Assembly: GCA_029259695.1 (NCBI GenBank)
Contig: JAJDEQ010000223.1
Span: forward strand, 1 to 38,610
DNA: 38,610 bases
Direction: 5' to 3'
Origin: Planctomycetota bacterium
Lineage (GTDB): Bacteria > Planctomycetota > B15-G4
Shown here: in pieces, positions 1-9,211 of the stretch
How positions within the stretch are numbered: position 1 is the first letter of the stretch
How the letters are laid out: every line of letters starts with the position of its first letter
Translations under genes and position numbers: made by a program
Notes under the pieces: model-generated
The model's input: only the letters and a program-made list of their open reading frames with translations
Databases searched by the model: none
What the model was told of the DNA's origin: nothing

Positions 1-1453
1 CGTCGTCGCTCTGGGCGATGGGGCGGTAGCGACTGTCCTGGTTGCCGCCCCACATGAGCAGCGAGGGTGGTGTGTGCCCGCGCAGCGACACGGAGGGGAT
101 GGGCGCGCCGGTCTCGTCGACGACGGTGCCTTCGATCGTCAGACCCCGTTCGGCGCGCAGCTCGAGCGCGGTCAGGTGCTGTTCGACGGCGAGCTCGATC
201 GTCTCGGACTTGCTCAGCCGGTAGTCCTGCGCGCTGAGCACCAGTTGGTAGCTCCTGGCGGGCAGCGAGTCGAACTCGAAGGTGCCGCTGGCCAGGGTCG
301 TGTGCCGCCGTTCGAAGTCGCTCTCGTCCATGCTGATGTCGGACATCGAGATCGTGGCCGGCACGAGGAGCACGGTGGCGTACGGCACGGGCTCGCCGTC
401 CTCGTCGAGGACCACGCCGGAGATCGAGCCACCCCTCGGCAGCGCGATCTCGACCGTGCCGAGCTGGCCCGCGCGCAGCGGGCCGACGCTCTCCTTCGCG
501 GACGAGAAGCCCTCGGCGCGCCCGCGCACCTCCACGGCGATGTCCGGCGGCACGCGCTCCATCACGAAACGCCCGGCGGGGCCGGCGTTGGTGTCGTCGA
601 GTTCCGCCATGTAGCTGGTGGGGTCGAGGACCGCGTAGGGGTCGAAGCGCGACGCCGCCGTCACTCCCGCACCGGCGATGGGCGCGCCGTCGTGATCCAC
701 CACCCGCCCCTCGATGCGCGCCCCGGTCTGCAGCATCACGTTGATGTGCCGCGTCTCTCCGTCCAGCTTGACGACCGGGTGCACGTAGCACGCGTCGCTC
801 TCGACGTCGAGGTACGCGCCGCTCTTCGGGACGCGCCGCATGGTGAAGCTGCCGTCGGCGCGGACGGCCGTGCGCGTCGTGGTCTGCAACCAGTCGCGGG
901 GCGGCTCGGGTGCGTCGAGCTCGCCGTCGTCCGACTCGTCGCCACCGGCGGTGCGCTCGCTCAGCTCCAACGCGAGCGGGTCGGGCGGCCAGTCGCGGAA
1001 CCCGCGCTGCGAGCTGAGGTCGGAGAAACTCATGATGCGTGGGTAGGGCTGTCGCAACGTGGCGACCAGGAACAGTCCGGCGGGCATGGGCGAGCCGTCC
1101 TGCATCACGACCTGCCCCTCGATCTCGTGCTCGGGGTAGACCGCCAGGAACGGGTCCCAGCCCTGCTCCTGTGCGAGCGCGGGCGCCGCCGATTCCACCG
1201 CACCATCGGCGGGGGTGGGCAGATCCTCGGTCAGCGGACCATCGGAACCGATGGTGGGGACGCCGGTTGCTTCGCTGCTGGCCGTGGCGTCGACGAGCTC
1301 AGCGTCGCCGCTCGCTTCCTCGTCGGTGGTGAGCACGGACAGCATGGTCACCACGATGGCCGCGGCGAGTAGGATCAGGACCAGCCCGAGGGTTCGACCC
1401 GCGCAGTGCGGTGACGCCGACCCGGATGCCCGTTGGAGTTGCGATGTCGACAC
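1..1453 (-). CDS. Membrane-anchored carboxypeptidase-regulatory-like repeat protein (C-terminus off the window)
   Basis: The frame is open on the minus strand from a GTG at 1453 to the window edge (at least 484 codons). After about 22 cytosolic residues comes a hydrophobic helix (LGLVLILLAAAIVVTMLSVL), then an Ala/Ser/Asp-rich linker. Several carboxypeptidase-regulatory-like (Ig-like beta-sandwich) units follow, each opening with a pattern such as IEGRVVDHDGAPIAGAGV, ISGVVLDEDGEPVPYATV or IEGTVVDETGAPIPSVSL. No catalytic residues are visible, so a structural or binding role outside the inner membrane is inferred. The GTG is chosen because GAGGAG lies 8 nt before it and because any later start would remove or shorten the membrane helix. 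The start overlaps that of the divergent neighbour by 10 bp. The two proteins share architecture and are probably paralogues. The C-terminus is not visible. Confidence 0.82.
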   Translation of the reverse strand, partial: MSTSQLQRASGSASPHCAGRTLGLVLILLAAAIVVTMLSVLTTDEEASGDAELVDATASSEATGVPTIGSDGPLTEDLPTPADGAVESAAPALAQEQGWDPFLAVYPEHEIEGQVVMQDGSPMPAGLFLVATLRQPYPRIMSFSDLSSQRGFRDWPPDPLALELSERTAGGDESDDGELDAPEPPRDWLQTTTRTAVRADGSFTMRRVPKSGAYLDVESDACYVHPVVKLDGETRHINVMLQTGARIEGRVVDHDGAPIAGAGVTAASRFDPYAVLDPTSYMAELDDTNAGPAGRFVMERVPPDIAVEVRGRAEGFSSAKESVGPLRAGQLGTVEIALPRGGSISGVVLDEDGEPVPYATVLLVPATISMSDISMDESDFERRHTTLASGTFEFDSLPARSYQLVLSAQDYRLSKSETIELAVEQHLTALELRAERGLTIEGTVVDETGAPIPSVSLRGHTPPSLLMWGGNQDSRYRPIAQSDD

Positions 1454-4299
1454 GGATCATGCTCCTCGTGTTCCTGGTCGTCACGGCGGTCTTGATCTTC
1501 GCACTGCTGCCCGACGCCGGCGATGGCGAGTCGATGTCGGGCTTCCAGTCCGCTGCGCCCTTCGACGCAGAGTCGCATACGCCGAGCGGCGTAGGTGCCG
1601 CGCCGTTGCCCACCGTGGCGTCTTCGTCGGTCGAGGAGCTCGAAGCGGCATCGCTCGCGCTCGATACCGATGCGACGGAATCGTCGTGGCCCGAGCCCGA
1701 GGGTTCGGTCGTCGGTCGATTGATCGACGGTCTGGGTCGCGGGGTGGAGGGCGAGCCGGTGGCGCTGCTGCTCGAACGTGATCCCTGGTTACCCAAGCGG
1801 CGCGACGGCGAATCGGAGGTGCTGGACTCGGCGCGTTCGGCCACCGACGGCAGCTTCCGTCTGCGCGCCCGCCCGGGCAGTGCGCTGCAACTCCTCGCCG
1901 GCGGTGACGACTGGGCCATGCGCAGGCTGGAGTCCGTCACCGAAGGCGACGACATCGTCGTGAGTCTGACCGAGGGCCTCGTGCTCGAAGGCCATGTGAT
2001 CGAACAGGAGACGGGCGCACCGGTGGCCGAGGCGTTCGTGATGACCATGGTCGATGGTCAGGCGGCCTTCGCGCGCGGTGATGCCAACGGCGCCTTCCGC
2101 ATGGGCCCGGTGCCCGACGACGAGATCATCCTCGCCGCCTACGCGCCGGGTCACGGCGTCTACACCGAGGGCGACATCGTCGCTTCCCTGGGACCGGTCA
2201 CCGCGGAACTGCCACCCGGCCGGGAACTGTTCGGCCGGGTGTTCGACGAGACCACCGGCGAGCCGGTTGCCGGCGCCAGCCTGCGCTTCGCGGTGGAACG
2301 CTCGGTGTTCGAGATGGCGGGTGGAGCGCCCGCGGGTGATGGTGACGGAGCGGGCGGCGACGCGTTGCTCTCGTCGGGCGGGCCGGGCTGGCGCGACTAC
2401 GTCGCCGAGGAACGCGAGTCGACCTCCGCCGACGACGGCAGTTTCAGCCTGGGCCCCGGTCCGTCCGTGGGCTTCTCCCTCGAGGTCGAGGCGCCGGGCT
2501 ACGTGCCGCACACGATCGAGAAGTACGTCGAACGCAACCTGGCGGCGGACGCCGAGATCGAGGTGCCCCTGCGGCCCGTGGCGAACTGGCTCGGTCAGGT
2601 GCTGGACGCGGACACGGGTGAGCCCGTGGCCGGAGTGGACGTGACGGCGAGCGCCGCGGACGACGCCGGTGTGGGCTCGGTCCTGGTCGAGGGCATGAGC
2701 GACGACGAGGGTCGTTTCGCCCTGTCCATGGAGGCCTGGAACGGCGTCGGCGCGGTGTACCTCGCGGCCACCGAGGGCGGCGACGAGGATGCCGACGAGG
2801 CCGCGCTGTCCCGGCATGCCCGCGAACGGGTCGCCAAGGACGGCGAAGAGACGATCCTGCAGTTGGTGGAACCGTTGCGCACGATCGTGCGGGTGGAGGC
2901 GGACGGTCAGCCGGTGCCCGGCGCCTCCGTGGCGGCCCGCTCCGAGCGCGCCGAGACGACGGTCGTCGTCACGGGCGACGACGGCACGGCTTCGCTCGTC
3001 CACCGCCTGTCGGGGCCGGGCGCCAAGGCGCAACGCGTGCGTGTGTCCGCACGGCACGGAGCGCGGACGAGCCTCACGACCACGCTGGACCTGATCGAGG
3101 AGCCACCCGCCGAGGAGGTCCTGATCGACTTCGGCCTCGCGCTCGAACTCGCGGGCATCGTCGCCGACCCCTACGGCCAGCCGATCTCCGCCGCACTGGT
3201 GACGTCCAACCGCGGCCCGCGGGCCTACTCCGACGAACAGGGCCGGTTCCGCGTGGCGCCCGTGGAGCGCGATCAGGAGCACCAGTTGTTCGTGCGCGCC
3301 GAGGGCTTCAAGTCCAAGCGCGTGGTGACCGTGGCCGGTTACGAGGAGCTCTACATCAGCCTCGATCCGATCATCACCTGGGAAGGGCGCGTCGTGGACG
3401 CCGCCAGCGGCCTGGTGGTGAACGGCTTCTCCGGCACGCTGTACTCGGTCCTCGACGCGGCGGCGGGCAAGTACAAGTCGATGCGCGGTTACCGCGCGCG
3501 TTCCGTGCCCGGGGTGCCGGGGGCCTTCCGCGTGCCGCTGCCCGCTGCCGGTCGCTACATGGTGCGCTTCTCGGCCCGGGACTACATCACGGCCGACGGA
3601 CCGATCCTCGACTTCAACGGATCGCTGGCGCCGCCCACGGCGGACGTGCTGCTCTCGCCCGCGGCGGTGCTGGTGGTGCAGGTGGAGGACGGGCGCGGCC
3701 TGCCGATCGAGGGACTGCGCGTCGACGCCGTCCCGGTGGGTGTCGACGGTCGGCCGTTGCAGGGCAAGTCGGCGCTCGGCAGGCGCCGCACCGACCGCAA
3801 CGGCGAGGTGCGCCTCAACCTCGGCACGGGCGGCTCGTTCAAGTTGCGCAGCTACGGGTGGCTCGACGAGCGCGTCGTGCGCGTCACGCCCGGGCCCGCG
3901 CTCGAGTGGGTCTGCCGGGTGCCCACCGCCGGGGACCTGCAGGTGCACGTGACCGATCCCCAGGGCATGCCGGTGATCGACGCTCGGGTGCGCGTCAAGT
4001 CGTCGCGCAAGAACAACGACTACTCGATCAGCCGCCGGGTGAGCGTGCGTTCGGCGGACGGTGTGATCGTGGACGACCTGCCACCCGGCGAGTACACGGT
4101 CAGCGTGTCACGCCGCCACTGGACCGGCGCCTCGAAGACGGCCTTCGTGCCCCAGGGACGCACCCAGCGGGTGGACCTGGTCATGCAGCCGCACGCGTCC
4201 AACCCGGCGCCTGCGAAGAAGACGAAGGGCTCCGGGGCCAACGCTGGTGGCGGCGCGCGCAAGAAGCTCCAGCAGTTGGGCTACACCGGGGGCCGCTGA
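1444..4299 (+). CDS. Large membrane-anchored protein with about nine carboxypeptidase-regulatory-like domains
   Basis: The protein has 951 aa. Residues 1-24 form an N-terminal membrane anchor or uncleaved signal (STRIMLLVFLVVTAVLIFAL). An acidic linker leads into about nine consecutive beta-sandwich units recognisable by their first strand and loop: VVGRLIDGLGRGVEG, LEGHVIEQETGAPVAEA, LFGRVFDETTGEPVAGA, WLGQVLDADTGEPVAGV, IVRVEADGQPVPGA, LAGIVADPYGQPISAA, WEGRVVDAASGLVVNG, LVVQVEDGRGLPIEG and LQVHVTDPQGMPVIDA. The end is a Lys/Gly-rich basic tail. In known families such domains are accessory folds for binding, transport or rigidity, and no enzyme domain is attached here. ATG 1444 is preferred because GGAG sits about 6 nt upstream; ATG 1459 is the alternative. 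The stop lies 3 bp from the end of the convergent propeller gene, leaving no room for a terminator between them. Confidence 0.88.
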   Translation: MSTRIMLLVFLVVTAVLIFALLPDAGDGESMSGFQSAAPFDAESHTPSGVGAAPLPTVASSSVEELEAASLALDTDATESSWPEPEGSVVGRLIDGLGRGVEGEPVALLLERDPWLPKRRDGESEVLDSARSATDGSFRLRARPGSALQLLAGGDDWAMRRLESVTEGDDIVVSLTEGLVLEGHVIEQETGAPVAEAFVMTMVDGQAAFARGDANGAFRMGPVPDDEIILAAYAPGHGVYTEGDIVASLGPVTAELPPGRELFGRVFDETTGEPVAGASLRFAVERSVFEMAGGAPAGDGDGAGGDALLSSGGPGWRDYVAEERESTSADDGSFSLGPGPSVGFSLEVEAPGYVPHTIEKYVERNLAADAEIEVPLRPVANWLGQVLDADTGEPVAGVDVTASAADDAGVGSVLVEGMSDDEGRFALSMEAWNGVGAVYLAATEGGDEDADEAALSRHARERVAKDGEETILQLVEPLRTIVRVEADGQPVPGASVAARSERAETTVVVTGDDGTASLVHRLSGPGAKAQRVRVSARHGARTSLTTTLDLIEEPPAEEVLIDFGLALELAGIVADPYGQPISAALVTSNRGPRAYSDEQGRFRVAPVERDQEHQLFVRAEGFKSKRVVTVAGYEELYISLDPIITWEGRVVDAASGLVVNGFSGTLYSVLDAAAGKYKSMRGYRARSVPGVPGAFRVPLPAAGRYMVRFSARDYITADGPILDFNGSLAPPTADVLLSPAAVLVVQVEDGRGLPIEGLRVDAVPVGVDGRPLQGKSALGRRRTDRNGEVRLNLGTGGSFKLRSYGWLDERVVRVTPGPALEWVCRVPTAGDLQVHVTDPQGMPVIDARVRVKSSRKNNDYSISRRVSVRSADGVIVDDLPPGEYTVSVSRRHWTGASKTAFVPQGRTQRVDLVMQPHASNPAPAKKTKGSGANAGGGARKKLQQLGYTGGR

Positions 4300-4302
4300 G
4301 CG

Positions 4303-5679
4303 CTACTTCTCGCCCACGTTGAACACGGCGCCCTGGGTGCCCACGACGTCGCCGGCCACCGGGGTGGTCGTGTCCGGGAACCACCACTGCGCGAAGAAGG
4401 TGATCCCCACCAGGCTCAGGTCGTTGGCGATGCCTGCCGCGAAGGTCACCTCACCGTCGGCGTTGGATGCCGTCTCGAGGATCATGCTGATCGCGGGGTA
4501 GATGGTCTGGCCCTGGAACGACAGATCTTGGAGGGTCGCGCCCAGGACGAGCAGTGCCGTGGCGTTGGGCGGCGCCGACTGCACCGAGAAGATCACGTTC
4601 TCGCCGATGCGCGCCGTGCCGCCCTCGCCCGAGTCGTTGAACTGCATGGGGTGCCCGCCGGCGCCGGTGGTGCCGCCGCTCCCGAAGAACGCGACCTCGC
4701 CGGCGTTGGAGCGCACCAGGGCCAGGTCGCCCTTCTCGCCGGCGATCCCGGAGTTCCCCGGCGGGGTCAGCAGCACCGGGACGTTGCTGGGTGGACCGCC
4801 CTGCGCGGTGGTCATGCGCACGATGTGATTGGGGCCGGTCGCGGCGCCGCTGAACAGGCAGGGCAGCACGCCGTCCGCGGCCAGCACGACGGGACGGCGC
4901 TTGAACGGATCCCAGTCGATGTCCACGGGCTCCTGGACCGGACTCGAGCAGAACCCCGAGGCGTTGAAGTTGAGCAGCGTGGCGATGGGGAACCCGTTGG
5001 CGAGCTTGCCGAAGCCGTTCGAGTTCTCGTTGAGAACGTAGTACTCGCCGGTGCGCGTGTTGGCCTCGACCTGGTGCCACACGCCCGACGTCTGGGGGAT
5101 CAGCACCGTCTTGTTGCCCGCCGCGTCGTAGCGGTGCACCTCGAAGCGACCGGCGACGATGATCCCGAACGGCACCTCGGTGGCGTGCACCGAGATCGAG
5201 CGCGGTCCTTCGATGTCCATGTCGACCCACTCGGCCAGGTCGGCCCCGGACGCGTTGGCCGGGTCGGGCAGCACGAGGATGCGCCCACCCGCCTGGTCGG
5301 TGAGGTACAGCTGGTCGAGGCCGCGCAGGTAGTCGCCGTCCGTCAGGTCGGGGAGCGGTGACAGGCTGATCGCCGGGGTGAGGTCGGTCACCGTCGGGGC
5401 GAGGATGTTGCCCGCGTCGACACGCCACAGGCCGCCGGTGTCGAAGCCGTTGCGGGTCGTCACGATGAAGCTGTCGGTGCCCGTGATGTGGGTGATCGAC
5501 GGGGCCTGCAACTCGGCGTGGCCGAAGTCGGCTGCCGTCAGCAGCGGAAAGGTGTCCGCCGGCGGGCCTTCGTCCACCAGGTACATCCCGGCCGACGTGA
5601 TCACGCCGACCTGACCCTCGGCCAACTGGACCTGTCCGAACGGGAGCGCGAGCAACAGGGTCAGCGTGGCGAGCGCCAT
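4303..5679 (-). CDS. Secreted beta-propeller-like protein with shared C-terminal module
   Basis: The protein has 458 aa. It starts with a short signal peptide (MALATLTLLLALPFGQVQLAEG). Residues of about 20-330 contain repeated short blades of the kind seen in NHL/SMP30-type propellers (for example GLDQLYLTDQAGGRILVLPD, FEVHRYDAAGNKTVLI, GEYYVLNENSNGFGKL). The last 110 or so residues (from GENVIFSVQSAPPNATALLVLGATL to ITFFAQWWFPD) resemble the C-terminal module of other secreted proteins in this window. The start is supported by GGAGG 8-9 nt before ATG 5679. A TATGAT box lies further upstream at 5712-5717 and may be the -10 element. No catalytic motif is visible, so it is probably an extracellular binding or structural protein. 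Confidence 0.8.
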   Translation of the reverse strand: MALATLTLLLALPFGQVQLAEGQVGVITSAGMYLVDEGPPADTFPLLTAADFGHAELQAPSITHITGTDSFIVTTRNGFDTGGLWRVDAGNILAPTVTDLTPAISLSPLPDLTDGDYLRGLDQLYLTDQAGGRILVLPDPANASGADLAEWVDMDIEGPRSISVHATEVPFGIIVAGRFEVHRYDAAGNKTVLIPQTSGVWHQVEANTRTGEYYVLNENSNGFGKLANGFPIATLLNFNASGFCSSPVQEPVDIDWDPFKRRPVVLAADGVLPCLFSGAATGPNHIVRMTTAQGGPPSNVPVLLTPPGNSGIAGEKGDLALVRSNAGEVAFFGSGGTTGAGGHPMQFNDSGEGGTARIGENVIFSVQSAPPNATALLVLGATLQDLSFQGQTIYPAISMILETASNADGEVTFAAGIANDLSLVGITFFAQWWFPDTTTPVAGDVVGTQGAVFNVGEK

Positions 5680-5896
5680 GGGCGAGTCCTCCGAGGGGGG
5701 GTGCTCAGGCCATCATAGGGGCCGGTGGGCAAATCGGGGGAGCGTCACGGGCCCCGGTGCGTGACCGGATTCATCCCGGGGCCGTGGCGGTCCGCAGCCG
5801 TCGCGGCACCTTCGCGGCACATGGCCCCGGCGGCCCCCCCTCGGCACACGGCCCCCGCGGCCCCTTCCCCTCGGCACACGGCTCGGTCCCGGGTGA
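5680..5896. other. Intergenic region between two minus-strand secreted-protein genes
   Basis: No coding signal is visible. It holds the Shine-Dalgarno and possible TATGAT -10 box (minus strand, 5712-5717) of the propeller gene and a GC-rich imperfect repeat at 5816-5884 close to the end of the lipoprotein gene. No terminator hairpin with a T-tract is evident. Confidence 0.5.
5816..5884. repeat. Imperfect GC-rich tandem repeat, about 2.5 units
   Basis: The unit begins GGCACA(T/C)GGCCCC and continues as a GCGG run followed by C-rich sequence. Units start at 5816, 5843 and 5873 (partial), a period of 27-30 bp. It lies just past the stop of the FG-GAP/UnbV lipoprotein gene. No function is apparent. 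Confidence 0.55.
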
Positions 5897-8272
5897 TCAG
5901 GAGGACGGTTGGCTCACGTGCACGACCCCGCGGGGCGGCACGTCGTGGGCGGAGGTCGTCTGGTCGGGCCAGGTGACGGTGACCCGCTGCGCGTTCGCCG
6001 CGCCCAGCCCGAAGCGCACGCCCCGTGCGTGCCCGGAGAGGTAGCTGCTGCCGTTGCGCACGGTGGCGCGACGTGTGCTGCCGTCGTCGAGTTCCAGCCG
6101 CACCACCGCTCCGAGGGCGTCGCGCGGGCACCCGGGCGCCCGGCCCTCCGGCACGACGCGCAGCGCGCGCCCGCCGCGCTCGTTGCGCAGGTAGACGAGC
6201 GGTCCGTTGTTCGACGTCACGACGAGGTCCAGGTCGCCGTCCCGGTCGGCATCGGCTGCGGCGACACCGCGGGAGGCCCAGGCCTGCTCGAAGGCGACGC
6301 CCGCTTCGGCCGCCGGCAGCAGCCGGAATGCCGGGACGTCGCGATGGCTCTGCGGCACACTGGGCGAGGTGACGTTCTCGAACAGGTGATCGAGCTGTCC
6401 GACGCAGGTCATGGTCGTCTCGTAGTCGGGGCTCGTGTACCCGTTGGCCACGAACAGATCGGTGTCACGGTCGTTGTCCAGGTCGGCCAGCGCGCAGCCC
6501 CAGGAGACGACGCCCACCGACGCTTGGGCCACGCCGGCGCGCACGCTCACGTCCTCGAAGCGCGGCACGAAACGGCGCTCGGTGGGCAGGTGCACGCGGT
6601 TGTTGCGGTACAGCCCGTTGGGTTCGACCTGCCAGTAGGTGACGAACAGGTCCTCGTCGTCGTCCGCGTCCAGGTCGTCGAAGGCCAGGCCCATGCCGCC
6701 CCGGGGATCGTCCAGGCCGACGAACAGGGCGATCTCCTCGAAGCTGCCGTCGCCGCGGTTGCGCCAGAGCGTGTTGGGCGTCGTGTCGTTGGCCACGTAC
6801 AGGTCGGGCCAGCCGTCGTCGTCGTGGTCGAACGTGATCGCGCCCAGGCTCTTGCCGCGGGCGTCGCCCAGCCCCGCCGTCGCGGTCACGTCGCGGAACG
6901 CGCCGTCGCCCTCGTTGCGGTAGAGCACATTGGCCTGGCCCGGGAACACGTACGGCAACATGGCGATGGGGTCCTCGCGCACCAGGCTGGGGACCTCGCC
7001 GTCGGCGGGGATCAGCGCGGGGTCGAACTCCAGGTAGTTGGTCACGAACAGATCGATGTCCCCGTCGCGATCGAAGTCGAGCCAGGCGATGCCGGCGCCC
7101 CAACGGGCGTCGCCCGTGCCCGCGTCGGCGGTGACGTCGGTGAAGCGGTCCCCGTCGTTGCGCCACATCACGTTGGGGCCGCGACAGGACAGGTAGAGAT
7201 CCGGGTCGCCGTCGTCGTCCCAATCGGCGAAGGACACGCCCATGCCGGCGCGCGTCGTGCCGGTCAGCCCCCAGGCGTCGCTGGCATCGTGGAACGCGCC
7301 GCTGCCGTCGTTGAGGAACAGCCGGCTGCTCTGGTCGGCGCCCCCGGCCACGAGCAGGTCTTCGTCCCCGTCGCCGTCCACGTCACCCCAGGCTGCGCCG
7401 GGACCCATGGTGGGGCGGATGTCCCACTGCTCTTCGCCTTCCCGGTGGGTCCAGGCGAGTCCGGCTGCGGCGGTGGCGTCGGAGAACCACGGGGTCGCGG
7501 CCGTGTCGTCGGCGCGCGGCGCCTCGTTCGAGGTGTCGGCCCGCGCCTGTTCCGTGGCGATGTGCTCGAAGTGCCCGCCGTTGTTGAGCAGCACGGCGAT
7601 GCGCCCGCCCACCAGCAGCAGGTCCACGTCGCCGTCCCCTTCCAGGTCGGCGGCCCACAGGCGGCGCCCCGGGCCCTGCAGGGTCAGGCCGTCGGCGCGC
7701 ACCTCGCTCGTGGCGTCGTGCAGGCTGCCGTCGGGAGCGCGCAGGGAGACGAGCACGCGGCGCCCATCGAGGCGCGCGGTGTCCGTGCGGCCGTCGCCGT
7801 CGAAGTCCGCCTGCGCGGCGAGCGCTGACTGGGGATCGGGCAGGGACGTGGTCTGCGTCTCGTCGGGGGCCGCCTCGCTCCAGCTGCCGATGCCGCTGTA
7901 GACGAGTCGCACCGTCTCCGGGCCCCGTTGCAGCAGCAGGTCCATGCCGTCCAGATCCAACCGTTCGCCCGGCGCGACTTGTTCGAGCTTGGTGCCGAGC
8001 GTCCGCTCGTCCCACCAGGTGCGATCGAACTTGAGGTAGCGCAGGCCCTCCGACGTGACGGCCACGATGTCCATGTCGCCGTCGTGGTCGGGGTCGAGCA
8101 GCACGGCGTCGAGCACCTCGAAGCCGTCGTGCTTGACCTTGACCGGGCGCGGGCTGAAGGCCAGCGGCGGTTCGCTGCCGCAGCTCGTCGCGAGCGCGGC
8201 CAGGGCGAGGGTGGCCGCGAGCAGCCGGATCGGGGCGCTGCCCCGGGCGGGGACGTGTCGGAGCGGGCTCAT
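5897..8272 (-). CDS. CRTAC1-like lipoprotein: FG-GAP/VCBS repeats with ASPIC/UnbV C-terminus
   Basis: The protein has 791 aa. The N-terminus has a signal sequence ending LALAALATSC, consistent with a lipobox and lipid attachment. The body carries about ten calcium-binding-type loops of the FG-GAP/VCBS kind, such as DPDHDGDMD, DFDGDGRTD, DLEGDGDVD, DVDGDGDED, DWDDDGDPD, DFDRDGDID, DHDDDGWPD, DLDNDRDTD and DADRDGDLD. This spacing is typical of a seven- or eight-bladed integrin-like propeller. The last 110 or so residues (LGAVVRLELDDG, NGSSYLSGHARGVRFGLG, VTVTWPDQTT) match the ASPIC/UnbV domain that follows such repeats in CRTAC1-type proteins. ATG 8272 is chosen because it directly precedes the signal peptide; the reading frame stays open further upstream but there encodes only low-complexity Arg/Ser/Pro sequence. 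It is probably a surface-exposed binding protein. The ligand is unknown. Confidence 0.9.
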   Translation of the reverse strand: MSPLRHVPARGSAPIRLLAATLALAALATSCGSEPPLAFSPRPVKVKHDGFEVLDAVLLDPDHDGDMDIVAVTSEGLRYLKFDRTWWDERTLGTKLEQVAPGERLDLDGMDLLLQRGPETVRLVYSGIGSWSEAAPDETQTTSLPDPQSALAAQADFDGDGRTDTARLDGRRVLVSLRAPDGSLHDATSEVRADGLTLQGPGRRLWAADLEGDGDVDLLLVGGRIAVLLNNGGHFEHIATEQARADTSNEAPRADDTAATPWFSDATAAAGLAWTHREGEEQWDIRPTMGPGAAWGDVDGDGDEDLLVAGGADQSSRLFLNDGSGAFHDASDAWGLTGTTRAGMGVSFADWDDDGDPDLYLSCRGPNVMWRNDGDRFTDVTADAGTGDARWGAGIAWLDFDRDGDIDLFVTNYLEFDPALIPADGEVPSLVREDPIAMLPYVFPGQANVLYRNEGDGAFRDVTATAGLGDARGKSLGAITFDHDDDGWPDLYVANDTTPNTLWRNRGDGSFEEIALFVGLDDPRGGMGLAFDDLDADDDEDLFVTYWQVEPNGLYRNNRVHLPTERRFVPRFEDVSVRAGVAQASVGVVSWGCALADLDNDRDTDLFVANGYTSPDYETTMTCVGQLDHLFENVTSPSVPQSHRDVPAFRLLPAAEAGVAFEQAWASRGVAAADADRDGDLDLVVTSNNGPLVYLRNERGGRALRVVPEGRAPGCPRDALGAVVRLELDDGSTRRATVRNGSSYLSGHARGVRFGLGAANAQRVTVTWPDQTTSAHDVPPRGVVHVSQPSS

Positions 8273-8450
8273 GGGCTCATCGATACCCGTTCCGGCGTCC
8301 CGGTGCAAAGCAGCACCCGGTTGATCCGGCCCGGTCCCGGGAGCCACGCTCTCATGTCCGGGGCCCGGCGGGTTGCAACTCGTGACCGGCTCACCGCGGC
8401 GACCGACCGCAGCAGCCCCGATGCGTGCCTTCGCGGGAGCAGCCATCGCC

Positions 8451-9113
8451 ATGAGCGTGATCGAATGGACGGCCGAGGAGTCCCAGGCCATGGACCGCTG
8501 GCTCACCGAGGAGCGTGGCTTCACGATCCCGCAGCTCATGGCCGTGGCCGGCTTGCGTGTGGCCCAGGCCGCGCGCCGCATGCTGGGCGCGGCGGCCGAC
8601 GAGGGCCGGCCCGTGGAGCGCATCGTGTTCCTGGTGGGCCCCGGCAACAACGGCGGTGACGCGCTCGTGGCCGCCGAGCACCTGTCACCCGAGTTGCCGG
8701 GCGAGATCGTGCGTCCGCTCGCCGGCGACGTGCTGCCGCCGCTCGCCGCCGGCGTGCTGGTGATCGACGGGTTGTTCGGTGTGGGGCTCGTGCGACCGAT
8801 CGAGGGCGCCGCCCGTGCCGCGGTCGAGGCCGTGCGCGCGTCGCCGGCCCGGGTGCTGGCCGTCGACGTCCCCAGCGGTCTCTCGGCGGACAGCGGCGAG
8901 GTGCTGGGCAGCAGCGCCGCGCAACCGGACGGAGGTGTCGCGGTTGCAGCGCACGCGACGCTGACGTTCGTCGGGCCCAAACGGGGCTTCTTCCGCGGCC
9001 GTGGTCCGGAGCTGGTCGGGCGCTGGACGGCCGTGGACATCGGGTTTCCGGTGCAGGAGGCCGAGGACTGGGTGCGGGCCCGTCGCGCCGGGCGTGAGGG
9101 CGCCGGGGCGTGA
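8451..9113 (+). CDS. nnrE: NAD(P)H-hydrate epimerase (YjeF N-terminal domain)
   Basis: The protein has 220 aa. It interconverts the R and S forms of hydrated NAD(P)H so that the dehydratase can repair them. The family signature is clear: VGPGNNGGDALVAAEHL (nucleotide-binding loop), VLVIDGLFGVGLVRPI, VLAVDVPSGLSADSGEVLG and ATLTFVGPKRGFF. Only the epimerase half is present. The NnrD dehydratase domain, often fused C-terminally, is absent and must be encoded elsewhere if the repair pathway is complete. ATG 8451 is chosen over in-frame starts upstream because CGGGAG lies about 10 nt before it and the conserved part begins here. It is divergent from the UnbV lipoprotein gene, with 178 bp between them. 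Confidence 0.9.
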   Translation: MSVIEWTAEESQAMDRWLTEERGFTIPQLMAVAGLRVAQAARRMLGAAADEGRPVERIVFLVGPGNNGGDALVAAEHLSPELPGEIVRPLAGDVLPPLAAGVLVIDGLFGVGLVRPIEGAARAAVEAVRASPARVLAVDVPSGLSADSGEVLGSSAAQPDGGVAVAAHATLTFVGPKRGFFRGRGPELVGRWTAVDIGFPVQEAEDWVRARRAGREGAGA

Positions 9114-9211
9114 GGGCCTTCGCCGCGCCCGCGTGACGTCTCGATGACGCGCCTCCCGGGGCGCTGACGAACACGCCGCGCCGCGATAGGTTGGCGCAGT
9201 GGGATGACGTC

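Noticed and set aside
74..1372. Long open plus-strand frame
   Set aside because: Its translation is Arg/His/Val-rich with no domain, while the minus strand of the same DNA encodes clear carboxypeptidase-regulatory-like domains.
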